64,000 bases of DNA from Cellvibrionaceae bacterium (GCA_024707385.1 JANPZW010000015.1:310001-374000), one strand, 5' to 3'. Positions 47,069 through 55,897 are shown, counted from the stretch's first letter. The notes: generated by a model not told the origin, from the letters alone. Numbers and translations: made by a program.

Positions 47069-47750
47069 CTCGCCGAGTTTGCGCCGCGCTTTTTGGCAGA
47101 GCTTGCGCCGGGAGCTGTTACTTTCCTACCGGCATAAGGGCGAGTTGGCCAATCCATTGATCTTTTTCCTGATGGTGGTGGTCTTTACTCCATTGGGCAT
47201 CAGCGAAGAGCCAGCGATGTTGGCGCGTATCGCACCGGGGATCTTGTGGGTGATTGCGCTGCTGGCGACACTTTTGTCTCTGGACGGTCTGTTCCGCAGT
47301 GATTTTGACGATGGCTCGCTGGAGCAGATGGTCCTCAGCCCGCAACCGTTGGCTTGCTTGGTTTTGACCAAGGTGTTTGCTCATTGGCTGCTCAGCGGCG
47401 TGCCCTTGACCTTGCTAGCGCCGCTGCTCGGCGTCATGCTGCAATTGCCATCCGGCGGGTACGGCGTGCTGGTTATCTCACTGTGGGTGGGGACTGGTAG
47501 CTTGAGTTTGATTGGTGCGATCGGCGCCGCGCTGACGGTTGGTCTGCGCAAAGGTGGTTTGCTCCTATCCCTGATCATCATGCCGTTTTATGTGCCGGTG
47601 CTGATTTTCGGCTCCGGGGCGGTCAAGAATGCGATAGAAGGTTTTCCCGTAAATGCGGAACTGGCGATTCTCTGTGCGATGCTGTTGGGCTGGTCGGTTG
47701 TGGCACCTTTCGCCATTGCCGGCGCCTTGAAGATCAGTGTTCGCGCCTGA
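47061..47750 (+). CDS. ccmB: Haem exporter permease CcmB
   Basis: Membrane subunit partner of CcmA, 229 residues, six membrane segments. Conserved blocks are RRELLLSYRHKGELANPLIFF, SLDGLFRSDFDDGSLEQMVLSP and IIMPFYVPVLIFGSGAV. It is in frame and complete, overlapping ccmA. A tandem duplication follows before ccmC. Confidence 0.95.
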   Translation: MADSPSLRRAFWQSLRRELLLSYRHKGELANPLIFFLMVVVFTPLGISEEPAMLARIAPGILWVIALLATLLSLDGLFRSDFDDGSLEQMVLSPQPLACLVLTKVFAHWLLSGVPLTLLAPLLGVMLQLPSGGYGVLVISLWVGTGSLSLIGAIGAALTVGLRKGGLLLSLIIMPFYVPVLIFGSGAVKNAIEGFPVNAELAILCAMLLGWSVVAPFAIAGALKISVRA

Positions 47751-47770
47751 ACGTGCTGTTGTGGTTCTGC

Positions 47771-47818
47771 GTTGTGGTTAAAGAATTTCCAAAAGTTGCG
47801 ATTAAAGAATTCCAATAA
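47771..47818. repeat. 24-bp imperfect tandem duplication between ccmB and ccmC
   Basis: Two adjacent units (47771-47794 and 47795-47818) share GTTG, ATTAAAGAA and TTCCAA with a few changes and one shifted base. A partial third copy of GTTGTGGTT lies at 47758-47766. Confidence 0.7.
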
Positions 47819-47835
47819 ATAGAAGGTCAATCAAA

Positions 47836-48605
47836 GTGGCATGGCAATGGTTTCACCGTCTGGGCTCTCCGAAATGGTTTTATGACAAGACCGGGGCATG
47901 GCTGCCTTGGCTTGGGTTCATCTCCGTTACTCTGATTCTGTTGGGGTCGATTTGGGGGCTCGCGTTTGGTCCCTCGGAAGCGAAGCAAGGCAACAGCGCT
48001 CGTATCATCTATATCCATGTCCCTACCGCCGTACTGGCGATGGCGGGTTACTACGTCATGGCCATCAGCGGTGCAATAGGGCTGATCTGGCGCATGAAGC
48101 TTTCATTTATGGTGATGAAGGCGGCGGCTCCCATCGGGGCGGTGCTGACTTTCCTCGCGCTGTTCACCGGCGCCGTTTGGGGCAAGCCCACTTGGGGAAC
48201 GTGGTGGGTATGGGATGGACGGATTACCTCCATGGTGGTGCTGTTCCTCCTTTATCTCGGCATAGTGGCGCTCCAAGAGCCTACCACAATCAGGATACCG
48301 CTGACAAAATCAGCTCCGTTCTGGCACTGGTGGGAATGGTGAATATCCCAATCATCTATAAGTCGGTTGACTGGTGGTACACCCTGCATCAGCCGGCCAC
48401 TCTCAAGTTGACGGAGAAATCCAGTATCGATCCCAGCATGGGCTATCCGCTGTTGTTGATGATTCTGGCGTTTTACCTGTTCTACGCCTGGGTGTTGCTC
48501 CTGCGCACACGGGTGGAGATTCTCCGGCGTGAGCAGAAAACCAACTGGGTTCAAGAAATAGTGGCACTGGGTTCAAGAAATAGTGATAAAGGGGTGAGTC
48601 GATGA
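47836..48605 (+). CDS. ccmC: Haem transporter subunit CcmC (one frameshift, altered C-terminus)
   Basis: Presents haem to CcmE. About 256 residues when a missing A near 48275 is restored (GIVALQRAYHNQDTADKIS). The tryptophan-rich motif is WGKPTWGTWWVWDGRITS, and conserved histidines lie in IYIHVPTA and in the AYHNQ region. Six membrane segments are expected. The last residues come from a perfect 20-base duplication (48544-48563 and 48566-48585, period 22), so the end reads VALGSRNSDKGVSR. A single copy would have ended IVIKG. The stop now overlaps the ccmD start. Confidence 0.92.
48544..48585. repeat. Perfect 20-bp duplication inside the ccmC 3' end
   Basis: ACTGGGTTCAAGAAATAGTG occurs at 48544-48563 and 48566-48585 with no mismatch, period 22. 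It is coding and changes the reading frame of the ccmC tail. Confidence 0.9.
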
Positions 48606-48799
48606 ACGTGACGTTTCAGTTTGCCGATTTGCAGGCATTTCTTTGGATGAATGGCCACGGGCCATTTGTCTGGGGTTGTTATGCGGTCACCTTCGCCGGC
48701 CTGGCCCTGCTGGTCCTGGAGCCGCGCATTCAACGTAAACGATTTATAAAGCAGCAAACTCAGGCTCGCCGTAGGGCTCCGGGTTCCAACGAGAGGTAA
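48602..48799 (+). CDS. ccmD: Haem exporter protein CcmD
   Basis: Small single-span protein of 65 residues that stabilises CcmC with CcmE. It shows the typical FLWMNGHGPFVWGCYAVTF followed by a membrane segment and a basic tail (RIQRKRFIKQQTQARRR). The start ATG 48602 lies inside the ccmC stop as ATGA. Confidence 0.93.
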   Translation: MNVTFQFADLQAFLWMNGHGPFVWGCYAVTFAGLALLVLEPRIQRKRFIKQQTQARRRAPGSNER

Positions 48800-48805
48800 G
48801 CAGTA

Positions 48806-49270
48806 GTGCATCCAGTCAGAAAGCAGAGATTGTTGCTGGTTCTCGCCCTGGTGGTGGTCAGCTCCGCCGTCATAGGGCTCAGTGTGTACGCCATGCGGAA
48901 TTACGCTGACTTTTTTTATCCCGTCTCCAAAATAGTCGCAGGTGAGGCCCCTCTCCATAAATCCATCCGCGCGGGGGGGTGTGTGGTACCTGGGACGATC
49001 ATGTCAGCCAGTGATCGCCTGCATACCGAGTTTGTTATCACGGACGGTATGGCGCGTCTCAAGGTGGTATATAACGGGTTGTTACCGGACATTTTTGGCG
49101 AAGGTGAAGCCGCAGTGGTGACCGGTAAACTGAACGATGATGGTGTCTTGGTGGCCTCCCAGGTTTTGGCCAAGCATGACGAAAACTACGTGCCACCAGA
49201 GGTTGCGGCGTCCATGACCGATACGGAGCGGCATAACGAAGCCTGTAAGGGGATGAATTATGGTTCCTGA
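48806..49270 (+). CDS. ccmE: Haem chaperone CcmE
   Basis: Periplasmic haem carrier anchored by one N-terminal segment, 154 residues. The haem-binding histidine is His124 in LAKHDENYVPPEV, the usual HxxxY arrangement. It starts at GTG 48806 and overlaps ccmF by 11 bases. Confidence 0.95.
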   Translation: MHPVRKQRLLLVLALVVVSSAVIGLSVYAMRNYADFFYPVSKIVAGEAPLHKSIRAGGCVVPGTIMSASDRLHTEFVITDGMARLKVVYNGLLPDIFGEGEAAVVTGKLNDDGVLVASQVLAKHDENYVPPEVAASMTDTERHNEACKGMNYGS

Positions 49271-51242
49271 GTATGGTCATCTCGCGCTGATCATCGCGTT
49301 TATCCTGTCGATCATTCTAACGGTGATTCCCATCCTGGGTACTTTTACCGGGCGGGTGATCTGGATGAACGCCGCGCGACCGCTGGCGAGCGGGGTGTTC
49401 ATTTTTACCCTCGTCGCATTTATTGTGCTGGTGTATTCATTTCTGCAGGATGACTTCACGGTCAAGTACGTTGCCAGCCATTCCAATACACTGCTGCCCA
49501 GTTTTTATAAGGTGACGGCCGTGTGGGGTGGCCACGAAGGCTCGGTGCTTTTGTGGGCGCTGGTGTTGGCGGGCTGGACCATAGCCGTGGCCATGTTTTC
49601 CAGTGAGCTGCCTCTGCAGGTGCTTGCCCGGGTGCTGTCTGTGATGGGCGGAATCAGCACCGGATTTCTCGCCTTTATCCTGTTCACCTCCAACCCCTTC
49701 GATCGACTTCTGCCCAACCCGGTAAAAGAGGGTAACGACCTCAACCCTTTGCTCCAGGATATCGGCATGATCATCCATCCCCCGACGCTTTATATGGGGT
49801 ATGTGGGTTTCTCCGTGTGTTTCGCGTTTGCCATAGCGGCGCTAATCGGCGGCCGTCTCGACAGCTCATGGGCGCGCTGGTCGCGGCCGTGGACAAACAT
49901 GGCCTGGGTGTTTCAAACCCTCGGCATCATGCTGGGCAGCTGGTGGGCTTACTACGAGCTTGGCTGGGGCGGCTGGTGGTTCTGGGATCCGGTGGAAAAC
50001 GCGTCGTTTATGCCTTGGCTGGTGGGCACAGCCCTGGTCCATTCTCTGGCGGTGACGGAAAAGCGCGGGGTGTTCAAAAGCTGGACCATCTTGCTGGCGA
50101 TCCTGGCCTTTTCCCTGAGTCTGCTGGGTACCTTCATCGTGCGTTCCGGGGTGCTGACTTCGGTGCACGCCTTCGCCACCGATCCGGCGCGAGGTATGTT
50201 CATCCTCGCATTTTTGGGGTTAGTGGTGGGCGGCTCCCTGTTGCTGTATGCGTTTCGCATCCCGGAAATCCGCAGTGTCCAGGGCTTTAGTCTGTTCTCC
50301 CGGGAAAGTCTTCTGCTTGTCAACAACGTGCTGTTCGTCGTGGCTATGGCCGGCGTATTGTTTGGCACGCTTTACCCCTTGTTGGTGGATGCCATTTGGG
50401 GGGCCAAGCTTTCAGTGGGACCGCCGTATTTCAACATCATATTTGCTCCGCTCATGATGCTGGTCGCGGTATTTCTTGGCTTTGGCGTCATGATGAATTG
50501 GAAGAAAACCCGCTTTGAGTCGCTGCGAATGTGGATCGGCGTGCCCTTGCTGACGGCGGTGATCATGGGGTTGCTGTTCCCTTTGCTGGCAAATGCCTTT
50601 CACTGGGGTACGGTGGCGGCGGTCGCGCTTGGCAGTTGGGTGATTCTGGCTTCGCTCAGTGATCTGTTGCGCAAGCTCCGCAACAGCCGTCCGATGTGGC
50701 GAGGGCTGGGTAAATTGACCGTCAGCTATTGGGGTATGTATGTCGCCCATTTTGGCTTTGCGGTATGTCTTATGGGGGCCGCCATCAACAGTATTGAAAG
50801 CGATCACCGCGACGTGCGGATGGCTTTTGGCGAGCGCCAGGAGATCGGCGGTTATGAGTTCGAGCTGGTGGATGTTTTCCCCAGACGAGGTCCGAACTAC
50901 GACGCCCAGGCCGGCGAGGTGAAGGTTTATAAAGATGGTCAACAGGTGACCACTCTGTTTCCGGAGAAGCGTCATTACCTGTCGGATCGCGGCAATGTCA
51001 TGACCGAAGCAGGTATAGATGCCGGTTTCTCCAGAGATCTGTTCGTCGCCCTGGGTGATAGGCTCGACAATCGCGCCTGGTCCATGCGGATTCATCACTA
51101 TCCGCTGGTGCGTTGGATCTGGGGCGGAGCCATCCTGATGGCGTTGGGTGGAGCGCTCACCGTATTTGATCGGCGGTACCGAATGAAACGTGCTCAGGCA
51201 GAGCGCGAATTGGCGAAATCCGGAGTTCCAGCGGCAACCTGA
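49260..51242 (+). CDS. ccmF: Cytochrome c haem lyase subunit CcmF
   Basis: Large haem-handling membrane protein, 660 residues and about 15 segments. The WWD haem motif WAYYELGWGGWWFWDPVENASF is recognisable. The periplasmic C-terminal domain (about residues 510-620) precedes a final membrane segment. Together with CcmH and CcmI it ligates haem to apocytochrome. Complete and in frame. Confidence 0.96.
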   Translation: MVPEYGHLALIIAFILSIILTVIPILGTFTGRVIWMNAARPLASGVFIFTLVAFIVLVYSFLQDDFTVKYVASHSNTLLPSFYKVTAVWGGHEGSVLLWALVLAGWTIAVAMFSSELPLQVLARVLSVMGGISTGFLAFILFTSNPFDRLLPNPVKEGNDLNPLLQDIGMIIHPPTLYMGYVGFSVCFAFAIAALIGGRLDSSWARWSRPWTNMAWVFQTLGIMLGSWWAYYELGWGGWWFWDPVENASFMPWLVGTALVHSLAVTEKRGVFKSWTILLAILAFSLSLLGTFIVRSGVLTSVHAFATDPARGMFILAFLGLVVGGSLLLYAFRIPEIRSVQGFSLFSRESLLLVNNVLFVVAMAGVLFGTLYPLLVDAIWGAKLSVGPPYFNIIFAPLMMLVAVFLGFGVMMNWKKTRFESLRMWIGVPLLTAVIMGLLFPLLANAFHWGTVAAVALGSWVILASLSDLLRKLRNSRPMWRGLGKLTVSYWGMYVAHFGFAVCLMGAAINSIESDHRDVRMAFGERQEIGGYEFELVDVFPRRGPNYDAQAGEVKVYKDGQQVTTLFPEKRHYLSDRGNVMTEAGIDAGFSRDLFVALGDRLDNRAWSMRIHHYPLVRWIWGGAILMALGGALTVFDRRYRMKRAQAERELAKSGVPAAT

Positions 51243-51284
51243 GTTGTCGCCGGGATTCCAAACATCCATGGAATTTTTCGATTC

Positions 51285-51806
51285 ATGAAACGATTTAAGC
51301 TTTTTATTCCCTTTGGGATATTTATAGTCCTGTCCGGCCTGTTGTACGTAGGCCTCAGTCTGGATCCGAACGAGCTTCCGTCCGTGCTGATCGGCAAGCC
51401 AGTGCCGGAGTTCAGCCTGCCGGATCTGGATAATCCGGGCAAAAACATCACGCCGGCAACGATGAAAGGCAAGCCCTATCTATTGAATGTCTGGGCGACC
51501 TGGTGTCCCTCCTGCAAATACGAGCACCCCTATCTAATCAAGCTGGCGGAAATGGGTGTGCCGATCTACGGCGTCAATTACAAGGATGATGCAGAGAAGG
51601 CGCGCAAGTTGTTGCTGGACACCGGAAATCCTTACGCGGCCAATATAGTGGATGAGGAAGGCTCTCTGATCATGGCGCTGGGAGTTTATGGCGCGCCGGA
51701 AACATTCATTATCGACGCAGACGGCATTATTCGTTACAGGCTGGTTGGAGTCGTCAATGAGGAAATCTGGAAATCCACAATGGCGCCAATATATTTTGGT
51801 GAATAA
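51285..51806 (+). CDS. ccmG: Thiol:disulfide interchange protein CcmG/DsbE
   Basis: Membrane-anchored periplasmic thioredoxin of 173 residues that keeps CcmH or apocytochrome cysteines reduced. The N-terminal anchor is residues about 4-24; the active site is WATWCPSC, followed by YGVNYKDD and GAPETFIIDADG. It is the last gene of the first ccm block; ccmH is missing here and lies 4.3 kb downstream. Confidence 0.95.
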   Translation: MKRFKLFIPFGIFIVLSGLLYVGLSLDPNELPSVLIGKPVPEFSLPDLDNPGKNITPATMKGKPYLLNVWATWCPSCKYEHPYLIKLAEMGVPIYGVNYKDDAEKARKLLLDTGNPYAANIVDEEGSLIMALGVYGAPETFIIDADGIIRYRLVGVVNEEIWKSTMAPIYFGE

Positions 51807-52284
51807 ATTTGCGCTTGGCCTGCTGTTGTGCGGGATAAATGTAGCGGCTTTCGCCCAGACTCTCTCAGGCCCAGGGCCGGCGCTCAATATGCTGCAGCAG
51901 ATTCAAGGCGCATGGCGGAGCTCATGCCATCCGCAGCCGGAAAAGTTGGGCTCTGGCTTTCAGGAAATCCGCTTGACGGTGAGTTTCACCCATTTCACCT
52001 TCAGTACAGAGGAATTTGACGAACCGGATTGCCTCGTCAAGCGTCACAGCAGCAAATCGCGTTATAGATTTGTCTTGCGCGATCCATTGATCACGCAGTC
52101 CCGTGAACCGGCGTTTGCAGTTGACTTTCAGGTGGAGGAAATTCCGCCCGGAATTGCGCCTATCCATCCCGCGAATATTCTCAGCTACAAAAGCGGAAAC
52201 TTGTATTTGGGTGAGTCAACAACGGCAGATGCGCAAGAACGCTTGCAGAAGCTTGATCGGGCTGTGTTCTTCTCGCGTAGATAA
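51799..52284 (+). CDS. Exported hypothetical protein between ccmG and aguA
   Basis: About 161 residues from GTG 51799, where a signal peptide begins (NKFALGLLLCGINVAAFAQ). An in-frame ATG 51757 would add 14 residues without signal character. The mature part is beta-rich (IRLTVSFTHFTFSTEEF, YRFVLRDPL) with two cysteines (SSCHPQ, DEPDCLV). I do not recognise the family. It overlaps the ccmG end by 8 bases, so it is in the same transcript and could serve the periplasm. Confidence 0.6.
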   Translation: MNKFALGLLLCGINVAAFAQTLSGPGPALNMLQQIQGAWRSSCHPQPEKLGSGFQEIRLTVSFTHFTFSTEEFDEPDCLVKRHSSKSRYRFVLRDPLITQSREPAFAVDFQVEEIPPGIAPIHPANILSYKSGNLYLGESTTADAQERLQKLDRAVFFSRR

Positions 52285-52349
52285 TTTCCCCTCTTTCTTC
52301 CCGCCATCCTTCACCGCAACTCCCCATGGGCAGCTGCGGACTTCGCCAG

Positions 52350-52355
52350 TATACT
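52350..52355 (+). promoter_or_regulatory. Candidate -10 of the aguA operon
   Basis: TATACT followed by GCCGCT and a T run, 41 bases before aguA. The upstream -35 region is not convincing. Confidence 0.35.
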
Positions 52356-52395
52356 GCCGCTTTTTTTAAGCGATGCCGCTGGCGGGGTTTTATCG

Positions 52396-53397
52396 ATGAA
52401 TATTACAGGCCACTTGTTACCCGAATGGGCTCCGGTTGAGTCAGTACTTCTGGTCTGGCCTTATCCCCACGGTGACTGGCAGGTAAATTACGCTGACATA
52501 GTGGAATGTTATTGGGGAATTCTGGCGGCGTTGAGCGCGGAAATTCCTGTTGCCTTGCTGCTACACCCGTCATTGGACAGGACCGAATTCGACAATGAAA
52601 TTCGTCGCCGCGCGCTCAAGGTGGCCAATATCCAAGTACGTGTAACGCTTTATGACGATACCTGGATACGCGACTACGGCCCGCTCACCACCAGTGAAGG
52701 CTATATCGCATACACGTTTAATGGCTGGGGCGGGAAATATTCCGCCGTTAACGACAACGCGGTTGCCTCCGGCCTGGGCGATGTTCTTTCCTCTCCGGTA
52801 AAAAAATACGATTTCGTTTGTGAAGGCGGCGGCCTAGAAACCGATGGCGAGACGCTGCTGGTCAACGCCAATTGCATTGTCGATGACAACCGCAATCCGG
52901 GTTGGGATAGGGCGAAAATAGAAGACTATTTCCGTACCACTCTCGGACTGAAAAAAATCGCCTGGCTCGACGATATTTGTTTGACTGGCGACGATACGGA
53001 TGGCCACATCGACACCATAGCTCGCTTTGCTTCGTCCGACCGCATTGTTTATGCAGGACCAAACCCGGAGCATGTGGACGCGGAAATTCTAGCGCAATTG
53101 CATCAGCAGATTTCAGCGCTCGCGCAGGCCAACAGCTGGGAAATAATGGCGTTGCCCAGTCCTGCTTACCGCAGTCTTTTAGACGAGCGTTTTCTGCCGT
53201 GCACTTATGCCAATTTTTTAATCGTCAATGATTGTGTATTCGCGCCGGTTTATGGTCTGAAGGAAGACGCTGAGGCCGTTCGAGTATTAACAGCGGCATT
53301 TCCTCAGAGCCGTGTAATTCCGGTGCGATGCGAGGCGCTGTTAGAGCAACACGGCAGCCTGCATTGTGCAACCATGCAAATCGGCCGTTTGGCCTGA
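52396..53397 (+). CDS. aguA: Agmatine deiminase
   Basis: Hydrolyses agmatine to N-carbamoylputrescine and ammonia. 333 residues of the guanidino-modifying (pentein) fold. Active-site blocks are DDTWIRDYGPL, EGGGLETDG, GDDTDGHIDTIARF and the catalytic Cys in LHCATMQIG near the C-terminus. aguB follows after 31 bases, giving the two-step route from agmatine to putrescine. Confidence 0.93.
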   Translation: MNITGHLLPEWAPVESVLLVWPYPHGDWQVNYADIVECYWGILAALSAEIPVALLLHPSLDRTEFDNEIRRRALKVANIQVRVTLYDDTWIRDYGPLTTSEGYIAYTFNGWGGKYSAVNDNAVASGLGDVLSSPVKKYDFVCEGGGLETDGETLLVNANCIVDDNRNPGWDRAKIEDYFRTTLGLKKIAWLDDICLTGDDTDGHIDTIARFASSDRIVYAGPNPEHVDAEILAQLHQQISALAQANSWEIMALPSPAYRSLLDERFLPCTYANFLIVNDCVFAPVYGLKEDAEAVRVLTAAFPQSRVIPVRCEALLEQHGSLHCATMQIGRLA

Positions 53398-53428
53398 CAT
53401 TTCTCATCAGCCAATTGATAGGTGACTT

Positions 53429-54348
53429 ATGAGCAAATCCATTACTGCTGCAGTGATTCAGCAGGCCATCGACGGCAACGATAAAGAGCAGAATCTGAAC
53501 CGCACTGAAGCGCTGGTTCGCGAAGCGGTAGAGCAGGGGGCGGAACTGGTGGTCCTCCAGGAACTGCATGCCACTCAATATTTCTGTCAGGTTGAGGACA
53601 CCAACTGTTTTGATATGGCTGAGCCTTTGGACGGTTATACCTATCAGCGCTGTGCGGACATGGCAGAAGCGCTCGACATAGTGATTGTGCTGTCTCAATT
53701 CGAGAAACGGGCCACCGGGCTCTATCACAACACCGCACAGGTGATTGATGGTGACAAAGGTCGGGTGGGAGTGTTTCGCAAAATGCACATCCCGGACGAC
53801 CCGGGCTTCTACGAAAAATTCTATTTCACCCCAGGTGATGCCGAAGGTGCGCTGCGCGGCTTTCAGCCGGTGCAGACGCGGGTGGGCAAACTCGGCGTAC
53901 TGGTTTGTTGGGATCAGTGGTATCCGGAAGCCGCTCGCCTGATGGCGCTGGCGGGGGCTGACATGCTGATTTATCCGACCGCCATCGGCTGGAACCCGGA
54001 GGACGATGTGGAGGAGCAGAATCGGCAGCGCGATGCGTGGGTGACCATTCAGCGCTCTCACGCGGTGGCAAATGGTATCCCGGTGCTGGTGGCCAACCGG
54101 ACGGGATTTGAATTGTCGCCCACCGGGTCAGGGAGGGGATCGAATTTTGGGGTACCAGTTTCATCGCCGGTCCCCAGGGTGAATTCATCTTGATGGCGGA
54201 CGCGGAAAGTGAAGGCGCTTTTTGCGCCGAAATCGACCTGGAGCGATCCGAGAACGTCCGTCGCATATGGCCCTACCTGCGTGATCGCCGCATTGATGCC
54301 TATGACAACTTGACCAAACGCTGGCTGGCGGATCGCCAATTTCCGTAG
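53429..54348 (+). CDS. aguB: N-carbamoylputrescine amidase (one frameshift)
   Basis: Nitrilase-superfamily amidohydrolase that converts N-carbamoylputrescine to putrescine, about 306 residues. The Glu-Lys-Cys triad is in VVLQELHATQYF, VFRKMHIPDDPGFYEKFYF and VLVCWDQWYPEAARL. A missing G near 54138-54141 ends the first frame early (stop 54191-54193); the continuation IEFWGTSFIAGPQGEFILMA runs to TAG 54346-54348. It follows aguA directly. Confidence 0.92.
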
Positions 54349-54412
54349 CATCTAAGGCATCTCCTTAGCTGCAGTGCAGCATTGTTGTGCTATGATCGAT
54401 TAAGACTTATAC

Positions 54413-54436
54413 AAAAAGCGCCCCTTTTTGGGGCGC
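54413..54436 (-). terminator. Strong hairpin between aguB and phaZ
   Basis: Perfect GCGCCCC/GGGGCGC stem with a TTTTT loop. The T tract that would make it an intrinsic terminator (TTTTTGT) is on the minus strand, although both flanking genes are on the plus strand. It may stop antisense transcription or act as a processed leader structure for phaZ. Confidence 0.55.
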
Positions 54437-54461
54437 GTCGGTAGCACATTGGGAGAATCCT

Positions 54462-55760
54462 ATGCTGTACCACGCTTATGAGCTCAGTCATGCTGCCGTA
54501 GCGCCTTGGCGACAGGTGGCGGATTATCAGAAACGTTTGTATCAGTCTCCTTATAACCCCCTTGCCTATACCTGGGCCGGCCGTTCCTTAGTGGCGGCTT
54601 GTGACCTGTTTGAATCGCTCACCCGGCGCTATGCCAAACCCGAGTGGAATCTGCATAAAACTTTGATCAACGGCTATCCGGTTTCAGTTATTCCGGAAGT
54701 CGTCTGGCAAAAGCCGTTCTGCGAGCTGATGTATTTTCGCCGCGATGCCGAGGAGTTGGCCTTGGCGCGATCGTCCCGGCGGGCGGATCCAAGAGTTCTT
54801 CTGGTGGCGCCCATGTCAGGCCACTACGCCACATTATTAAGGCGCACCGCCGAGGCATTTCTGCCGGATCACGAAGTATTCGTCACCTGCTGGAAAGATG
54901 CGCGTGAGGTGCCCACCGCCGAAGGGCGTTTCGATCTCAATGATTACATTGATTATGTGATCGAGATGATCCGGGTAGTGGGACCTCAGGCGCATGTGGT
55001 GGGCATTTGTCAGCCGGGCCCTCCGGTGCTTGCCGCGATCTCGTTAATGTCGGAGCGCAACGACCCGGCACTGCCAGCCACCATGACGTACATGGGATCT
55101 CCCATTGATCCTCGGGAGTCACCAACGGTGCCCAACAAGGTTGCGTTGGAGCGCTCCTATGGCTGGTTTAAAGACAATGTTATCTATTCAGTGCCCTGGC
55201 CGAATAAAGGATTCATGCGTCGGGTGTATCCCGGTTTTTTGCAATTGGGCGGTTTTATCAGCATGAATCGCGATCGTCATTTTCTCGCCCACAAAGAATA
55301 TTTCGAACATCTGGTTCAGGGTGATTGCGACAGTGTGCACAAGCACCGTGAATTTTATGATGAGTACCTTGCTGTTCAGGATTTGACCGAAGAGTTTTAT
55401 CTGCAGACGATTCGCGATGTATTTCAGGAGTTCAAGCTCCCGCGCGGCGAGTTTTTCCATCAGGGCGAACGGGTGAGACCGCAGGCGATCACCAAGGTCG
55501 CGTTGATGACCGTTGAGGGAGAGAAAGACGATATTTCCGGTATAGGCCAGACGCAAGCGGCGCACGGATTGTGCAGCGGCCTGCCAGCCAATATGAAAGT
55601 CGACTACATTCAACCGGGCGTCGGACATTATGGTGTGTTCAGCGGGACCCGGTTCCGCACCGAAATTCAACCGCGGATGCGGCAATTTATGCGCAATTAT
55701 TGCGATCCCAATCTGGAGCTGGCGTATCAGCGATCGGCAAAATTTTTTAATGTGAGTTGA
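54462..55760 (+). CDS. phaZ: Intracellular polyhydroxyalkanoate depolymerase
   Basis: Alpha/beta hydrolase of 432 residues that mobilises stored PHB-type polymer. It resembles the PhaZ1 family: start MLYHAYELSHAAVAPWR, VAPMSGHYATLLR, and VVGICQPGPPVLAA, where the nucleophile is a cysteine (CQP) in the manner of this group, followed by VEGEKDDISGIGQT and the C-terminal HYGVFSG histidine region. No PHA synthase is in the window. A strong bidirectional terminator follows. Confidence 0.9.
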   Translation: MLYHAYELSHAAVAPWRQVADYQKRLYQSPYNPLAYTWAGRSLVAACDLFESLTRRYAKPEWNLHKTLINGYPVSVIPEVVWQKPFCELMYFRRDAEELALARSSRRADPRVLLVAPMSGHYATLLRRTAEAFLPDHEVFVTCWKDAREVPTAEGRFDLNDYIDYVIEMIRVVGPQAHVVGICQPGPPVLAAISLMSERNDPALPATMTYMGSPIDPRESPTVPNKVALERSYGWFKDNVIYSVPWPNKGFMRRVYPGFLQLGGFISMNRDRHFLAHKEYFEHLVQGDCDSVHKHREFYDEYLAVQDLTEEFYLQTIRDVFQEFKLPRGEFFHQGERVRPQAITKVALMTVEGEKDDISGIGQTQAAHGLCSGLPANMKVDYIQPGVGHYGVFSGTRFRTEIQPRMRQFMRNYCDPNLELAYQRSAKFFNVS

Positions 55761-55782
55761 GGCGATTCTTGGGTCGGAAAGC

Positions 55783-55810
55783 AAAAAGCCCCGCAGAGCG
55801 GGGCTTTTTT
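55783..55810. terminator. Bidirectional intrinsic terminator
   Basis: AAAAAGCCCCGC-AGAG-CGGGGCTTTTTT: an 8-bp GC stem flanked by A and T runs. It ends phaZ on the plus strand and the two-tRNA transcript on the minus strand. Confidence 0.92.
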
Positions 55811-55820
55811 GTGAAGAAGT

Positions 55821-55897
55821 AGGCGGACCGGACGGGGCTCGAACCCGCGACCTCCGGCGTGACAGGCCGGCATTCTAACCGACTGAACTACCGGTCC
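55821..55897 (-). tRNA. tRNA-Asp (GTC)
   Basis: Full cloverleaf on the minus strand: acceptor GGACCGG/CCGGTCC, D arm TAGTTCAGTCGGTTAGAA, anticodon loop CTGTCAC, T arm GGGTTCGAGCCCC. After the discriminator G the DNA reads CCT rather than CCA, so the final A is not encoded in this sequence. Confidence 0.95.

Noticed and set aside
54350..54368. Intrinsic terminator after aguB (CTAAGG/CCTTAG)
   Set aside because: A 6-bp stem with low GC and no T run; too weak to call.
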